From positions 1-63,199 of the forward strand of contig JADLEL010000108.1 in NCBI GenBank assembly GCA_020846145.1: 63,199 bases of DNA, read 5' to 3'. The notes under the pieces are model-generated. The model was not told the origin of the DNA, made no database searches, and saw only the letters and a program-made list of their open reading frames with translations. This document shows, one piece after another, positions 1-9,578 of the stretch. The stretch is from Pirellulales bacterium. GTDB lineage: Bacteria > Planctomycetota > Planctomycetia > Pirellulales > Thermoguttaceae. The first letter of the stretch is position 1. The number at the start of each line of letters is the position of its first letter. The translations under genes were made by a program, and so were the position numbers.

Positions 1-28
1 GTTTTGTGCTACAATTTCGTACTTCATG

Positions 29-86
29 GGTATCCTTGCATCCCGTTTGGGAACTGTTTTCGCCAACAGGCAAGGATACCTTTTTT
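29..86 (+). terminator. Rho-independent terminator-like hairpin
   Basis: An 11-bp perfect stem (GGTATCCTTGC at 29-39 and GCAAGGATACC at 70-80) is followed directly by six T residues at 81-86. The 30-base loop is long for a terminator, but the T-run placement is classical. It would end transcription of a plus-strand gene lying before the window and insulate the nar promoter. Confidence 0.65.
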
Positions 87-112
87 CATTGGTTGCGGCT
101 ACGCCGCGCTAG

Positions 113-128
113 GAATAATGCGGGCTAG
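113..128. repeat. Partial copy of dispersed AATAATGCGGGCTAG repeat
   Basis: GAATAATGCGGGCTAG here matches one arm of the inverted-repeat element at 49741-49852, so it looks like a solo end of the same dispersed repeat family. Confidence 0.5.
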
Positions 129-177
129 TGCCCCGACCGCCCTCAATTGACGCGTCGGGCGGCCGTCCGCGGACCTC

Positions 178-206
178 TTGACATGGGATGCCGTATGGAA
201 TATAAG
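178..206 (+). promoter_or_regulatory. Sigma70-type promoter of the nar-act operon
   Basis: TTGACA (178-183) and TATAAG (201-206) are separated by exactly 17 bases, nearly a consensus housekeeping promoter. Transcription would start near 213, shortly before the regulator start at 230. A weak ribosome site AGAGG (219-223) precedes that ATG. A further inverted repeat, GACCTCT (172-178) with AGAGGTC (219-225), brackets the promoter. Confidence 0.8.
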
Positions 207-214
207 AGTTATAT
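200..214. promoter_or_regulatory. Palindromic operator candidate over the -10 box
   Basis: ATATAA-GAG-TTATAT is a perfect 6-bp dyad with a 3-base centre that covers the -10 hexamer. A repressor bound here would block RNA polymerase. The adjacent first gene is an Rrf2/NsrR-type regulator, and that family commonly binds AT-rich dyads at its own promoters, so autorepression is the likely role (inference). Confidence 0.55.
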
Positions 215-229
215 ACCCAGAGGTCAAGA

Positions 230-676
230 ATGTTTTCGACGACCACCAAGTACGCTTTGAAAGCGTTGGTGCATTTGGCTCGAGCGCCCGCGGGGGCCTC
301 GACGCTGGGGCGCGAGTTGGCCCAGCAGTCAAGCATTCCTTTGCATTACCTTTCCAAAATCATGTTGGTTTTGCGGGATGCGGGGTTGGTGGCGGCTACT
401 CGCGGACTGGGCGGGGGGTATCGCCTGTCGAAGCCCGCGGGCCAAATATTGCTGGAGGAGGCCGTGAAGTTGTTTGAGGGAGGCACCGTCGATCCCGGCT
501 GCCTTCTTGCGGAGAAAGCGCATTGTTCCGACAGCGCGCCATGTTCGGCGCATACAGCCTGGAAAACTTTGCTCGAGGCGTACTTCGAATTTCTAGGCTC
601 CACGACGATCGAAGACATCGCCGGCCCGCGGAAACCGTCGGCCCGGGACCGAAAACACGCAAAGAAAAAGCCATGA
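230..676 (+). CDS. Rrf2-family transcriptional regulator, NsrR-like
   Basis: This 148-residue protein has the Rrf2 winged helix-turn-helix: N-terminal TKYALKALVHLA, a recognition-helix region IPLHYLSKIMLVLRDAGLV, and the wing GLGGGYRLSKPA. Three cysteines, C91, C99 and C105 (C-X7-C-X5-C), lie where IscR/NsrR proteins bind an iron-sulfur cluster. The spacing resembles the NO sensor NsrR of Bacillus. As first gene of an operon for nitrate and nitric oxide metabolism, a role as NO- or redox-responsive repressor of this operon is the best inference. A palindrome over its own -10 box is a plausible target. The basic C-terminal tail (KHAKKKP) is not part of the family core. Its stop overlaps the next start (ATGA). 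Confidence 0.85.
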   Translation: MFSTTTKYALKALVHLARAPAGASTLGRELAQQSSIPLHYLSKIMLVLRDAGLVAATRGLGGGYRLSKPAGQILLEEAVKLFEGGTVDPGCLLAEKAHCSDSAPCSAHTAWKTLLEAYFEFLGSTTIEDIAGPRKPSARDRKHAKKKP

Positions 677-1590
677 ACAAGAGAAACACCCTGCGAAGGG
701 CAAGGCGGCGAACCTTGTTTCCGTTCGGCCGGGCGATCTTCGTTCGGACGATGCTATTGACAACATTGTTCTCGCTTGCCCGGAACGGTTTCTCCCAGGA
801 GATCGCCGAGTATTTTCGCACGCGATGCACGAGTTGCCACACCATCGGCGGGGGTCGGTTGACGGGGCCCGATCTGAAGAACGTCATGCAACGGGCCGCC
901 GCCAACGGCAAGGACCGCGAGTGGCTGATCCGCTTCATGCAAGATCCGCAAGCGGCGATTCAGAGCGGGGACGCCTATGCCTTGAAATTGCAGCGCGAGA
1001 CCCCCGGCAACGCGGTCATGCCCACGCAACCGGACATGACCCGCCAGTTGGCGGGTTCGTTGCTGGACTTAATCGAGGCCGAAACGAAATTGGAGCGGTC
1101 CCAGTTTGCCGGCTCGCCGATTTCCCTGGCGCCCTTCACGCCCGAGGACGTGCAACTCGGCCGCGAATTGTTCCGGGGTTCGCAGTCGTTGGCCGGCGGC
1201 GCTCCGCCCTGCATCTCTTGTCATGCCGTCCAGGGACTAGCCGCGCTGGGAGGCGGGCGGCTGGGGCCGGACCTGACGCTCGTCAACGAGCGTCTGGGAG
1301 GTCCGAAGGGCGTGAGCACCTGGCTATTGGCCCCGCCGATGCCCACCATGCAATCGGTTTTCAAGACGAAGCCGCTGAAGCCGGAGGAAATTCATGCCTT
1401 GGCGGCGTTTCTCGACCACAGCGCGCTGCAGGGCGCACCCGCGGACATGAGCGGCCCGCTGGGATTCTTCCTCCTGGGGTTGGGCGGGGCGGTCGCGGGA
1501 TTGGTTCTGGTAGATGGTTTCTGGAGCAAGCGGTTTCGGAGCGTACGCTACCCCTTGGTTCACGGCCAACAACAAGAAGGTGACGAATGA
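673..1590 (+). CDS. narC: Membrane-anchored diheme cytochrome c (NarC-like)
   Basis: The 305-residue product begins with a basic n-region and a hydrophobic segment ending near the A-R-N-G-F-S-Q stretch, so it is exported. Two heme c sites are visible, C52-T-S-C-H56 and one near 180-184 (C-I-S-C-H), each in a cytochrome c-like domain. A C-terminal membrane helix (about 263-285) anchors it. In Thermus a diheme cytochrome gene narC precedes narG in a narCGHJIK operon, and the gene order here is the same. I infer a periplasmic electron-transfer subunit of the nitrate reductase or an acceptor for the downstream Alternative Complex III. The ATG overlapping the regulator stop is chosen. A longer reading frame starting at 523 would run deep inside the regulator gene. 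Confidence 0.8.
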   Translation: MNKRNTLRRARRRTLFPFGRAIFVRTMLLTTLFSLARNGFSQEIAEYFRTRCTSCHTIGGGRLTGPDLKNVMQRAAANGKDREWLIRFMQDPQAAIQSGDAYALKLQRETPGNAVMPTQPDMTRQLAGSLLDLIEAETKLERSQFAGSPISLAPFTPEDVQLGRELFRGSQSLAGGAPPCISCHAVQGLAALGGGRLGPDLTLVNERLGGPKGVSTWLLAPPMPTMQSVFKTKPLKPEEIHALAAFLDHSALQGAPADMSGPLGFFLLGLGGAVAGLVLVDGFWSKRFRSVRYPLVHGQQQEGDE

Positions 1591-4500
1591 TCGGCAGTAG
1601 CGCACTCGCTTGGATTAAAGACATTCTCGACCCCCAACAACGAGGCTGGGAAGAGTTCTACCGCAATCGCTGGCAACACGACAAGGTCGTGCGCAGCACG
1701 CATGGCGTGAACTGCACGGGCAGTTGCACGTGGATGATCTACGTGAAGAATGGGCTGGTAACCTGGGAGTTGCAAGGCCTGGATTACGGCGCGTTGGAAT
1801 CCGGACTGCCGCCCTACGAGCCACGCGGCTGCCAGCGGGGCATCACTTTTAGTTGGCACCTCTACAGTCCCACCCGCGTCCGATACCCCTATATTCGCGG
1901 GGCCTTGCTGGACCTTTGGAAGAAGGCCCGCGCGATGCACGACGATCCCGTGGCGGCCTGGAAATCGCTGGTCGAGGACCCGCAGGCCCGCCGCCGTTGG
2001 CAGCAAGCCCGAGGCAAAGGCGGCTTGCGGCGCACGGACTGGGACACGGTGCTGGAAATCATGGCGGCTTCCAACGTGCATACGATCAAGACGCATGGCC
2101 CCGACCGCATCATCGGTTTTTCGCCGATCCCGGCGATGTCGATGATCAGTCATGCCTGCGGCTCGCGAATGCTCCAACTGATGGGCGGGGTGCTGATCTC
2201 GTTCTATGACTGGTACTGCGATCTGCCGCCGGCCTCGCCGGAAGCCTGGGGCGAGCAGACCGATGTCCCCGAATCGGCCGATTGGTTCAACGCCAAGCTC
2301 TTGGCGGTGATGGGTTCGAACCTGAACATGACGCGGACGCCCGACTGCCATTTTGCCTGCGAGGCCCGGCACAACGGCAGCAAGATGTGGGTCTTCGCGC
2401 CCGACTTCAACCAGGTCGCCAAGTACGCCGACGAATGGGTGGCGATCAACGCGGGCCAGGACGGGGCATGGTGGATGGCCGTCAATCACGTGCTCTTGAA
2501 GGAGTTCCATCACGACCGTCAGACGCCCTACTTCACCGATTACCTGAAGAAATACAGCGATTCGCCCTATCTGGTGGAGTTGATCGAGGACGGGGCGGAA
2601 TACCGCTGCGGCCAATTGCTGCGGGCCAATCGGCTGGCGGCCTACCGGGGAGTCGAAAACGGCGACTGGAAATTCCTCATGTGGGACCAAGCCGAGAAAC
2701 GCCCCAAAATGCCGATGGGAAGCGCGGGCTTCCGCTGGGGCAAGGAAAAAGGCAAGTGGAACCTGGTCCTCCAGGACGGGCTGGACCAGAGCGCCATCGA
2801 CCCGATGTTGACTTTTCTTTCCGACCACGACGCCGTGCTGCAGGTTCGCTTCGACGATTTCGGCCAGGCATCCACGATAAGCCGCGGCGTGCCGGTCCGC
2901 CGGATCGCCACCGCCGACGGCCGCACCGCCCTCGTCACCACCGTCTTCGATTTGCTGATGGCTCAATACGGCGTGCCGCGGGGCCTGGGCAAGGGGTATC
3001 CGCGGAATTACGACGACGACGCGCCCTATACTCCGGCTTGGGCCGAGAAGTACACCGGCATGGGCCGCGAGACCCTGATTCGCTTCGCCCGCGAGTGGGC
3101 CGCCACCGCGGAAAAGACCGGCGGCAAATGCACGATCATCATCGGCGCGGGAATCAATCATTGGTATCACGGCAACCTGATCTACCGGGCGGGCATTCAT
3201 GCGCTGATTCTTTGCGGCTGCGTGGGAGTCAACGGCGGCGGACTGGCGCACTACGTGGGCCAGGAAAAGCTTGCCCCGATGGAGCCGTGGAGCGCCATCG
3301 CCTTCGCCAAGGACTGGCTCCCGGCTCCGAGGCTGCAAAACGGTCCGAGTTTCCACTACGTCCATACCGACCAGTGGCGCTACGAGAAGGAATTTTCCGA
3401 CTACCACGCGCTGCCCGTTTCGAGCGAACGGTCCGCGTTGGCGGGCGGGCACACCATGGACGTTCAGGTTCGGGCGGTGCGCAGCGGCTGGCTTCCCTTT
3501 TATCCGCAATTCAACCGCAATTCGTTGGAGATCGTGCGCGAGGCCCGCGCGGCGGGAGCCGAAAGCGACGCGGAGGTCGTCGATTACGTCGTCGAGGAGC
3601 TCAAGTCCGGCCGGTTGAAGTTCGCGGTCGAGGATCCCGATGCGCCGGAGAACTGGCCCCGCGTGTGGTATATTTGGCGCGGCAATGCCCTGCTGGCCAG
3701 CGCCAAAGGGCACGAGTATTTTCTCAAGCACTACCTCGGCACGCACACGAACGCCATCGCCGAGGATCTGGCGAAGGACTCCGTCAAGGAGGTCGTCTGG
3801 CGGGACGAGGCGCCGGAGGGAAAGCTCGACCTCGTGGTGGACTTGAATTTCCGCATGGACTCCTCGGCGCTTTATAGCGACATTATTTTGCCGGCGGCCA
3901 CCTGGTATGAGAAAGCGGACCTGAACAGCACGGACATGCACAGTTTCATTCATCCGCTGTCGGCCGCCGTGCCGCCGTGCTGGGAATCGAAGACCGATTG
4001 GCAGATTTTCCGCGCGATCGCCGAGAAGTTTTCGGAGTTGGCGGCCCGACACTTTCCCGATCCGATCGCCGACCTGGTTGCTTCGCCCCTGGCGCACGAC
4101 AGCCCGGCGGAGATCGCCCAGCCCGACATGAAGGACTGGAAAGCCGGCGAAGTGGAAGCGGTGCCCGGCCTGACCATGCCGGCATTGAAAGTCGTCGAGC
4201 GAGACTATAAGAATTTGGCGCGGCAGTATATTTCCTTCGGGCCGTCGGCGCGGAAGAACGGCCTCGGCGCGCACGGAACGCACTACGGCATCGAGCCGGA
4301 GTACGACGAAGCGCTGCGCACCCGCCCCACGGTTGCGTGGGAAGGGCACAGCTACCCGTCGTTGGCCGAGGACCAGCACGTGTGCGACGTGATCCTGAAC
4401 TTCGCCACGGTAACCAATGGGGAATTGTCGCACCGCGCTTATCGGGAGATGGAAGAAAAGGTGGGGCTGCCCTTGGCGCACTTGGCCGAGAAGCAGCGAA

Positions 4501-5228
4501 GCGTGCGGACGAGCTTCGAGGATATCGTTTCCCGCCCCCGCCGCCTGCTCAACAGTCCCATGTGGTCGGGGCTGACGAACGACGGCCGTCCGTACGCGCC
4601 GTTTACCTACAACGTGGAGTGCCTGGTTCCGTGGCGGACGTTGACCGGCCGGCAGCACCTGTATCTGGACCATCCGCTCTACCTGGAGTTCGGCGAACAT
4701 CTTCCGACCCACAAGCCCAAGCCGTCGGCCACGCAGTACGCCGATCTGCAATTCACGGAGGAAGCCGGCCCGACGCTTATGCTCAATTACCTCACGCCGC
4801 ACGGCAAATGGCACATACATTCCACCTACGGCGACAACTTTCGGATGACCACGCTTTCCCGCGGGGTCGAGCCGCTATGGCTCAACGACCAAGACGCGGC
4901 CGCGATCGACGTCGCCGACAACGACTGGGTGGAGCTTTTCAACGACCACGGGGTGATGGTAACGCGGGCGGCGGTCAGCGCGCGGATTCCGCGCGGCATC
5001 TGCCTCGTTTACCACGCGCCCGAGCGGACCTGCAGCATCCCCAAGTCGCCGTTGCGGAAGTATCGCCGCGCCGGGGGCCACAACAGCCTCACCCGCACCC
5101 GGTTGAAACCGAACCTCATGGCCGGCGGCTATGGGCAGTTCACCTACCATTTGAACTATTGGGGTCCGGTGGGCTGCAACCGCGACACGCACATCCTCGT
5201 CCGCAAGCTACCCGATTTGAAGTGGTAA
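1587..5228 (+). CDS. narG: Respiratory nitrate reductase alpha subunit NarG
   Basis: This full-length 1213-residue catalytic subunit reduces nitrate to nitrite at a bis-MGD molybdenum centre. Ligands of the FS0 [4Fe-4S] cluster are H39, C43, C47 and C82 (H-G-V-N-C-T-G-S-C ... P-R-G-C). The Mo-ligand aspartate is D212 in the [19 protein letters not shown] block. All are offset by about ten from the E. coli positions. The N-terminus W-x4-Y-R-N-R-W-Q-H-D-K is typical of membrane-bound NarG. No twin-arginine signal is visible, so the active site should face the cytoplasm, unlike archaeal-type NarG. It overlaps the cytochrome gene by ATGA and lies 11 bases before narH. No frameshift or missing key residue was seen. 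Confidence 0.97.
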   Translation: MIGSSALAWIKDILDPQQRGWEEFYRNRWQHDKVVRSTHGVNCTGSCTWMIYVKNGLVTWELQGLDYGALESGLPPYEPRGCQRGITFSWHLYSPTRVRYPYIRGALLDLWKKARAMHDDPVAAWKSLVEDPQARRRWQQARGKGGLRRTDWDTVLEIMAASNVHTIKTHGPDRIIGFSPIPAMSMISHACGSRMLQLMGGVLISFYDWYCDLPPASPEAWGEQTDVPESADWFNAKLLAVMGSNLNMTRTPDCHFACEARHNGSKMWVFAPDFNQVAKYADEWVAINAGQDGAWWMAVNHVLLKEFHHDRQTPYFTDYLKKYSDSPYLVELIEDGAEYRCGQLLRANRLAAYRGVENGDWKFLMWDQAEKRPKMPMGSAGFRWGKEKGKWNLVLQDGLDQSAIDPMLTFLSDHDAVLQVRFDDFGQASTISRGVPVRRIATADGRTALVTTVFDLLMAQYGVPRGLGKGYPRNYDDDAPYTPAWAEKYTGMGRETLIRFAREWAATAEKTGGKCTIIIGAGINHWYHGNLIYRAGIHALILCGCVGVNGGGLAHYVGQEKLAPMEPWSAIAFAKDWLPAPRLQNGPSFHYVHTDQWRYEKEFSDYHALPVSSERSALAGGHTMDVQVRAVRSGWLPFYPQFNRNSLEIVREARAAGAESDAEVVDYVVEELKSGRLKFAVEDPDAPENWPRVWYIWRGNALLASAKGHEYFLKHYLGTHTNAIAEDLAKDSVKEVVWRDEAPEGKLDLVVDLNFRMDSSALYSDIILPAATWYEKADLNSTDMHSFIHPLSAAVPPCWESKTDWQIFRAIAEKFSELAARHFPDPIADLVASPLAHDSPAEIAQPDMKDWKAGEVEAVPGLTMPALKVVERDYKNLARQYISFGPSARKNGLGAHGTHYGIEPEYDEALRTRPTVAWEGHSYPSLAEDQHVCDVILNFATVTNGELSHRAYREMEEKVGLPLAHLAEKQRSVRTSFEDIVSRPRRLLNSPMWSGLTNDGRPYAPFTYNVECLVPWRTLTGRQHLYLDHPLYLEFGEHLPTHKPKPSATQYADLQFTEEAGPTLMLNYLTPHGKWHIHSTYGDNFRMTTLSRGVEPLWLNDQDAAAIDVADNDWVELFNDHGVMVTRAAVSARIPRGICLVYHAPERTCSIPKSPLRKYRRAGGHNSLTRTRLKPNLMAGGYGQFTYHLNYWGPVGCNRDTHILVRKLPDLKW

Positions 5229-5239
5229 GGAACCCCCGC

Positions 5240-6721
5240 ATGAATATCCGCGCCCAGATTTCCGTCGTTTTCCACCTCGACAAGTGCCTCGGCTGCCACA
5301 CTTGCAGCCTGGCGTGCAAGAATATATGGACCGACCGGCCGGGCACGGAGTACATGTGGTGGAACAACGTGGAGACCAAGCCCGGCGCCGGCTATCCGAG
5401 CCTCTGGGAAGACCAGCAAAAGTACAAGGGCGGGTGGGACGCCGGCGGGAAATTGAAATCGACGAGCAAGTCGCGGATCGTGGCGAACATCTTCCATCAT
5501 CCGAGCATGCCGACGATGGACGACTACTATGAGCCGTGGACCTACGACTACCAGGAATTGTTCAATGCGCCGGAAGGCGCGGACCAACCCACGGCGCGGC
5601 CCATTTCCCTGGTCACCGGGAAGCACATCGACATCGAGGCGGGCCCGAATTGGGACGACGACCTGGGCGGCTCGCCGATCTATGCCGCTCACGATCCGAA
5701 TCTGGCGGGTTTGACGGCTCAACAGCGGCAGCAACTTTTCGCCGTCGAGCAGTTGGTGTTCTTCTACCTGCCGCGGATTTGCAATCACTGCCTCAATCCG
5801 GCGTGCGTGGCGGCCTGTCCTTCCGCCGCGCTCTACAAGCGGGGCGAAGACGGGATCGTGCTGTTGGACCAGAAACGGTGCCGCGCGTGGCGCGCGTGCG
5901 TGCCCGCTTGTCCCTACAAAAAGAGCTATTACAACTGGTCCACGGGCAAATCGGAGAAGTGCATCCTTTGCTTTCCGCGGATCGAAACCGGCCAGGCCCC
6001 GGCGTGCTTTCACGCCTGCGTGGGGCGGATCCGCTACTTGGGCGTGCTGCTGTACGACGCCGACCGCATCCGCGAGGCGGCCGCGCGGCCGAACGATGAA
6101 TTGATCGACGCGCATCGCTCGCTGATCCTCGATCCATTCGATCCCGAAGTGATCGCCGGGGCGCGGAAGTGCAACATGCCCGAATCGACCATCGCGGCGG
6201 CGCAGAAGTCGCCCGTTTACCAGTACGTCAAGGTCTGGAAGCTGGCGTTGCCGCCCCACGTGGAGTTCCGAACGCTGCCGATGCTGTTTTACGTGCCGCC
6301 GATGGCCCCGGTGATGGCCGCGCGGCAGGGCGATGCCTTGAATCACGTCAGCCAGGATTTGTTCCACGACATCGAACAGGCGCGCGTGCCGATCGCGTAC
6401 CTTGCGAACTTGCTGGCGGCGGGCAACGAGTCGAAAATCGGCTATGCCTTGCGCAAGCAGAAGGCCGTGCGGTGGTATCGCCGGGCGCAGACCGTGGGCG
6501 ACGTGGACGCGCAGACCGCGCTGCGAATGCTGCGCGAGGCCGATTGTTCGGCGGAAGAGGCCGACGCGATCTACCGGCTCACCGCGCTGAGCACCTTCGA
6601 GGAGCGGTTCGTCATTCCGGCGGGGCACCGCGAATTGGGCGTGGAAGCGCTCCAAGATCCCTTGAAGCACAAACAACAGGCCGGCTTCGGTTTCATTGCG
6701 GGCCCGCGGAGGGGATTGTGA
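5240..6721 (+). CDS. narH: Respiratory nitrate reductase beta subunit NarH
   Basis: This 493-residue iron-sulfur subunit carries electrons from NarI to NarG. The first cysteine set is C16-x2-C19-x2-C22-x3-C26. Further sets lie at about 181-193 (C-N-H-C-L-N-P-A-C-V-A-A-C-P), 214-224 (C-R-A-W-R-A-C-V-P-A-C-P) and the C-I-L-C-F-P-R region. The tryptophan in C-R-A-W marks the [3Fe-4S] site, as in E. coli NarH. This ATG was chosen because it gives the family N-terminus and length (E. coli 512) and lies just after narG. The longer open frame upstream is antisense-like reading inside narG. Confidence 0.96.
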   Translation: MNIRAQISVVFHLDKCLGCHTCSLACKNIWTDRPGTEYMWWNNVETKPGAGYPSLWEDQQKYKGGWDAGGKLKSTSKSRIVANIFHHPSMPTMDDYYEPWTYDYQELFNAPEGADQPTARPISLVTGKHIDIEAGPNWDDDLGGSPIYAAHDPNLAGLTAQQRQQLFAVEQLVFFYLPRICNHCLNPACVAACPSAALYKRGEDGIVLLDQKRCRAWRACVPACPYKKSYYNWSTGKSEKCILCFPRIETGQAPACFHACVGRIRYLGVLLYDADRIREAAARPNDELIDAHRSLILDPFDPEVIAGARKCNMPESTIAAAQKSPVYQYVKVWKLALPPHVEFRTLPMLFYVPPMAPVMAARQGDALNHVSQDLFHDIEQARVPIAYLANLLAAGNESKIGYALRKQKAVRWYRRAQTVGDVDAQTALRMLREADCSAEEADAIYRLTALSTFEERFVIPAGHRELGVEALQDPLKHKQQAGFGFIAGPRRGL

Positions 6722-7323
6722 TGGAAGCCCGCGAAGGATGCTACTCGTCAATTGCCGCGCTGCTGGCGTATCCCGACGCGGGATTCGGCCGGCGGTTGGC
6801 CGACTGCCGGGGATTGTTCGCGCAGGGCGATCCGCGGGCCGCCGCCCATCTGGCCGATTTCGACGCCGCGACCCGCAACGCCGCGACGACCGACCTCGAA
6901 GAGCTTTATGCGCGAACTTTCGACTTCAATCCGCAATGCTCGTTGGAGATCGGCTGGCATCTGTTCGGCGCGGATTCCAACCGCGGCGCGCTGCTGGTGA
7001 GGTTGCGGGAGGAACTGGCGCGCCACGGCATTCGGGAATCGTGCGAATTGCCGGACCATCTTACCCACGTGCTGCCGCTGGTGGAACGCATGAGGCCGGA
7101 CGAGGCGGCGCGGTTCAGTCGGGCGTGCGTCCTGCCGGCCGCGGAAAAGATGCTGGCCGGCTTGGAGGGGAAGCAGAATCCCTACGAGAACGTGCTGCGC
7201 TGCCTGGTCGCGGCGCTGCACGCCGAATTCGGCCGCGAAGCGAGCGGCCCGGACGACCCCGCCGGCCCGGAAACGGTCGCCGGCGGCGCGGCCGCACCCC
7301 AGTTTTCAGGAGACCGTCGATGA
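6721..7323 (+). CDS. narJ: Nitrate reductase molybdenum cofactor assembly chaperone NarJ
   Basis: This 200-residue helical protein of the TorD/NarJ family has the conserved core LEELYARTFDFNPQCSLE followed by IGWHLFG, the ELPDHLTHVLPLVERM helix and a late N-P-Y-E-N motif. NarJ proteins bind the NarG N-terminus and guide cofactor insertion and membrane attachment, and are not part of the final enzyme. The start overlaps the narH stop (TGATG) and the stop overlaps narI (ATGA), so expression is translationally coupled to both partners. Confidence 0.93.
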   Translation: MEAREGCYSSIAALLAYPDAGFGRRLADCRGLFAQGDPRAAAHLADFDAATRNAATTDLEELYARTFDFNPQCSLEIGWHLFGADSNRGALLVRLREELARHGIRESCELPDHLTHVLPLVERMRPDEAARFSRACVLPAAEKMLAGLEGKQNPYENVLRCLVAALHAEFGREASGPDDPAGPETVAGGAAAPQFSGDRR

Positions 7324-8003
7324 ACCTGCCGTTATACCTCGATCGGGCGTTGTTTGTCGGATTGCCGTACGCGGCGATTTCCGTGTGCCTGATCGTCTCC
7401 CTTCAGCGTTACGGGTGGCGAATGTTCACCTATTCCAGCCTTTCCTCGCAGTTGCTGGAGAACCGCACGCACTTCTGGGCGATGGTGCCTTTCCATTACG
7501 GCATCCTCGCGGTGTTGTTGGGCCACCTGATCGGCTTTTCGGTGCCGCGGGCGGTGCTGGCGTGGAACGGACGGCCGTTGCGGCTCTACGTTCTCGAAGC
7601 GGCGGCGCTGTCGTTCGGCGTGCTCGCGCTGATCGGCCTCGCGGCGCTGATTAACCGGCGGTTGACGAACGCCAAGATGCGCGCGGTAACCAGCGCCATG
7701 GATTGGCTGACGTTCGCCCTGCTGCTGTTTCAAGCGGCGAGCGGCGTTTACGTGGCCGTGTTCACGCCGTGGGGGTCCACGTGGTACGCCGCGGTGGTCG
7801 TGCCTTACTTGTGGTCGCTCTTCGGCCTGAATCCCGACGCCGGCGTCGTAACGCAGTTGCCGCTCGCGGCGCAACTGCACATCGTCAACGCCTTCATCCT
7901 GATCGGTTTGTTTCCGTTCACTCGGCTCGTGCATATCCTGGTCGTTCCCAATCCCTACCTCTGGCGCAGGCCGCAAATAGTGCGGTGGTACGGTTCGCGT
8001 TGA
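7320..8003 (+). CDS. narI: Respiratory nitrate reductase gamma subunit NarI
   Basis: This 227-residue diheme cytochrome b anchors NarGH and oxidises quinol. Five hydrophobic segments are visible. Heme ligands are H59 and H69 in the FHYGILAVLLGH stretch, and H187 and H205 in QLHIVNAFILIGLFPFTRLVH. The spacings (10 and 18) match E. coli NarI, and the last two positions have the same numbers. The next gene follows after 18 bases. Confidence 0.95.
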   Translation: MNLPLYLDRALFVGLPYAAISVCLIVSLQRYGWRMFTYSSLSSQLLENRTHFWAMVPFHYGILAVLLGHLIGFSVPRAVLAWNGRPLRLYVLEAAALSFGVLALIGLAALINRRLTNAKMRAVTSAMDWLTFALLLFQAASGVYVAVFTPWGSTWYAAVVVPYLWSLFGLNPDAGVVTQLPLAAQLHIVNAFILIGLFPFTRLVHILVVPNPYLWRRPQIVRWYGSR

Positions 8004-8021
8004 GACCCGGCGGAAAGGACC

Positions 8022-9578
8022 ATGATGAACGAAGACCTGCTCCCTAAAGATCGGCGACTTGGCTGGTGGATTCTGGCCATGAACACGCTGGCGTTCACGG
8101 TCTGCTTCGCCGTTTGGATGATGAACGGGGTGCTGGTCACGTTTCTGGTGGACAACGCGGTGTATAAGTGGGATCCGGCCCAGATGGGCTGGTTGATCGG
8201 CATCCCCGTGGTAACCGGCTCCTTGTTCCGTTTGCCGCTGGGGATGGCGACGGACCGGTGGGGCGGGCGGCTGGTGTTTGGCCTGCTGCTGCTGGCGTCG
8301 GCCGTGCCCACGTACCTGATGTGCTATTGCGACACTTATCTACAATTTTGCCTGGCAAGCCTGGGCTTCGGATTTACGGGGACGAGCTTTGCCGTCGGCG
8401 TGGCATACACTTCGGCGTGGTTTCCCAAGCACCGACAGGGTACGGCGCTGGGAATCTTCGGCGCCGGCAACGCGGGCGCGGCCCTGACCAGCCTTGGCGC
8501 GCCGGGATTGCTCAACTGGCTTACCGACCAGGGCGAGAACCTCGACCGCTGGCGCCAACTGCCCAAGATATACGCCGCCTTGCTGCTGGCCACCGGCGTG
8601 CTCTTCCTGGCGACCACCACGACGCGCATTGTCCAAGGAACTGCCCGCAAGTCGCTTGCCGAGCGTCTTTCGCCGTTGAAGGTTCTCCGGGTGTGGCGTT
8701 TCGGCCTGTATTACCTATTCGCCTTCGGCGGTTTTGTGGGATTGGCCCAGTGGTTGGTGCCGTACTACGTCAGCGCGTATGGGGTATCCGTGGCCGCGGC
8801 GGGCGGCCTGGCGGCATGCACCAGCCTGCCCACCGGATTGTTCCGCGCCGTCGGCGGTTGGCTGTCGGACACCTTGGGAGCGCGAACCGTGCTGTACGCG
8901 GTGTTTAGTTTGTCGCTGGTCTTCTGCGGATTGCTCATGGTGCCGCGGATGGATATTTTCGCGCCGGGGAGCGGCGTGACTGCCCGCTTTGCGGGAGTCG
9001 TCGCCAGCGTAACTCCCACCGAGATCGCGGTCGAGTCGCCGAAGACGGGCCGCGCCGCGTACAAAGTCTTGCCCAAGCAGAGGGAACTGGTTTCGCCGCA
9101 GGAGCGAGCCGGCGGCATGTTCATTTTCCCGCGCTCCGACTCTTGGCAGGAACCGGTGGTCAAGGCGGGCGACCAAGTCGTCAAAAAACAACTGTTGGCG
9201 CGGGGAATGACGCAAATCTTCTTCCAAGCGAACGTATGGATATTCACCGCGCTGAGTCTTATTTTGGGAATGTTGATGGGCATCGGGATGGCTGCCGTCT
9301 ATAAACACATCCCCGACTATTTCCCCCACGAAGTCGGCGTGGTTGGCGGAATCGTCGGCGTGATCGGCGGTCTCGGCGGTTTCTTCTGCCCCGTGATTTT
9401 CGGATATCTCCTCCGGGCCAGCGGACTGTGGACGACGTGCTGGATGTTCTTGTTCGTGCTGGCCGCGGCGTGCCTGCTCTGGATGCACCTGGTAGTCCGC
9501 AAGATGATGCGATCGGAGGCGCCGCACCTGATGCGGCAATTCGAAACGCGACCGACCGTGGAGAAAAACGCGCCATGA
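8022..9578 (+). CDS. narK: Nitrate/nitrite transporter NarK with a large loop insertion
   Basis: This 518-residue major-facilitator protein has the nitrate-signature glycines in GIFGAGNAGAALTS and an MFS motif GMATDRWGGR between early helices. It should import nitrate or exchange it for nitrite beside the cytoplasmic NarG site. The unusual part is roughly residues 316-400, a non-membrane stretch inserted in the second half. It has alternating hydrophobic residues (GVVASVTPTEIAVES) and a V-K-A-G-D-Q-V-V-K-K-Q-L-L-A segment like half of a biotinyl/lipoyl or HlyD-type barrel hairpin. Typical NarK proteins have only a short loop there. GGAAAGG precedes the tandem ATGATG start, and its stop overlaps actA. 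Confidence 0.9.
   Translation: MMNEDLLPKDRRLGWWILAMNTLAFTVCFAVWMMNGVLVTFLVDNAVYKWDPAQMGWLIGIPVVTGSLFRLPLGMATDRWGGRLVFGLLLLASAVPTYLMCYCDTYLQFCLASLGFGFTGTSFAVGVAYTSAWFPKHRQGTALGIFGAGNAGAALTSLGAPGLLNWLTDQGENLDRWRQLPKIYAALLLATGVLFLATTTTRIVQGTARKSLAERLSPLKVLRVWRFGLYYLFAFGGFVGLAQWLVPYYVSAYGVSVAAAGGLAACTSLPTGLFRAVGGWLSDTLGARTVLYAVFSLSLVFCGLLMVPRMDIFAPGSGVTARFAGVVASVTPTEIAVESPKTGRAAYKVLPKQRELVSPQERAGGMFIFPRSDSWQEPVVKAGDQVVKKQLLARGMTQIFFQANVWIFTALSLILGMLMGIGMAAVYKHIPDYFPHEVGVVGGIVGVIGGLGGFFCPVIFGYLLRASGLWTTCWMFLFVLAAACLLWMHLVVRKMMRSEAPHLMRQFETRPTVEKNAP

Noticed and set aside
1560..4820. Long minus-strand open frame of 1086 codons
   Set aside because: It is a composition shadow of narG: low-complexity Arg/Gly/Val sequence, no family, and narG has every active-site residue.
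1587..5228. Periplasmic (Nap or archaeal-type) nitrate reductase
   Set aside because: The H-C-C-C FS0 set, NarHJI partners and lack of a twin-arginine signal fit membrane-bound cytoplasm-facing NarG.
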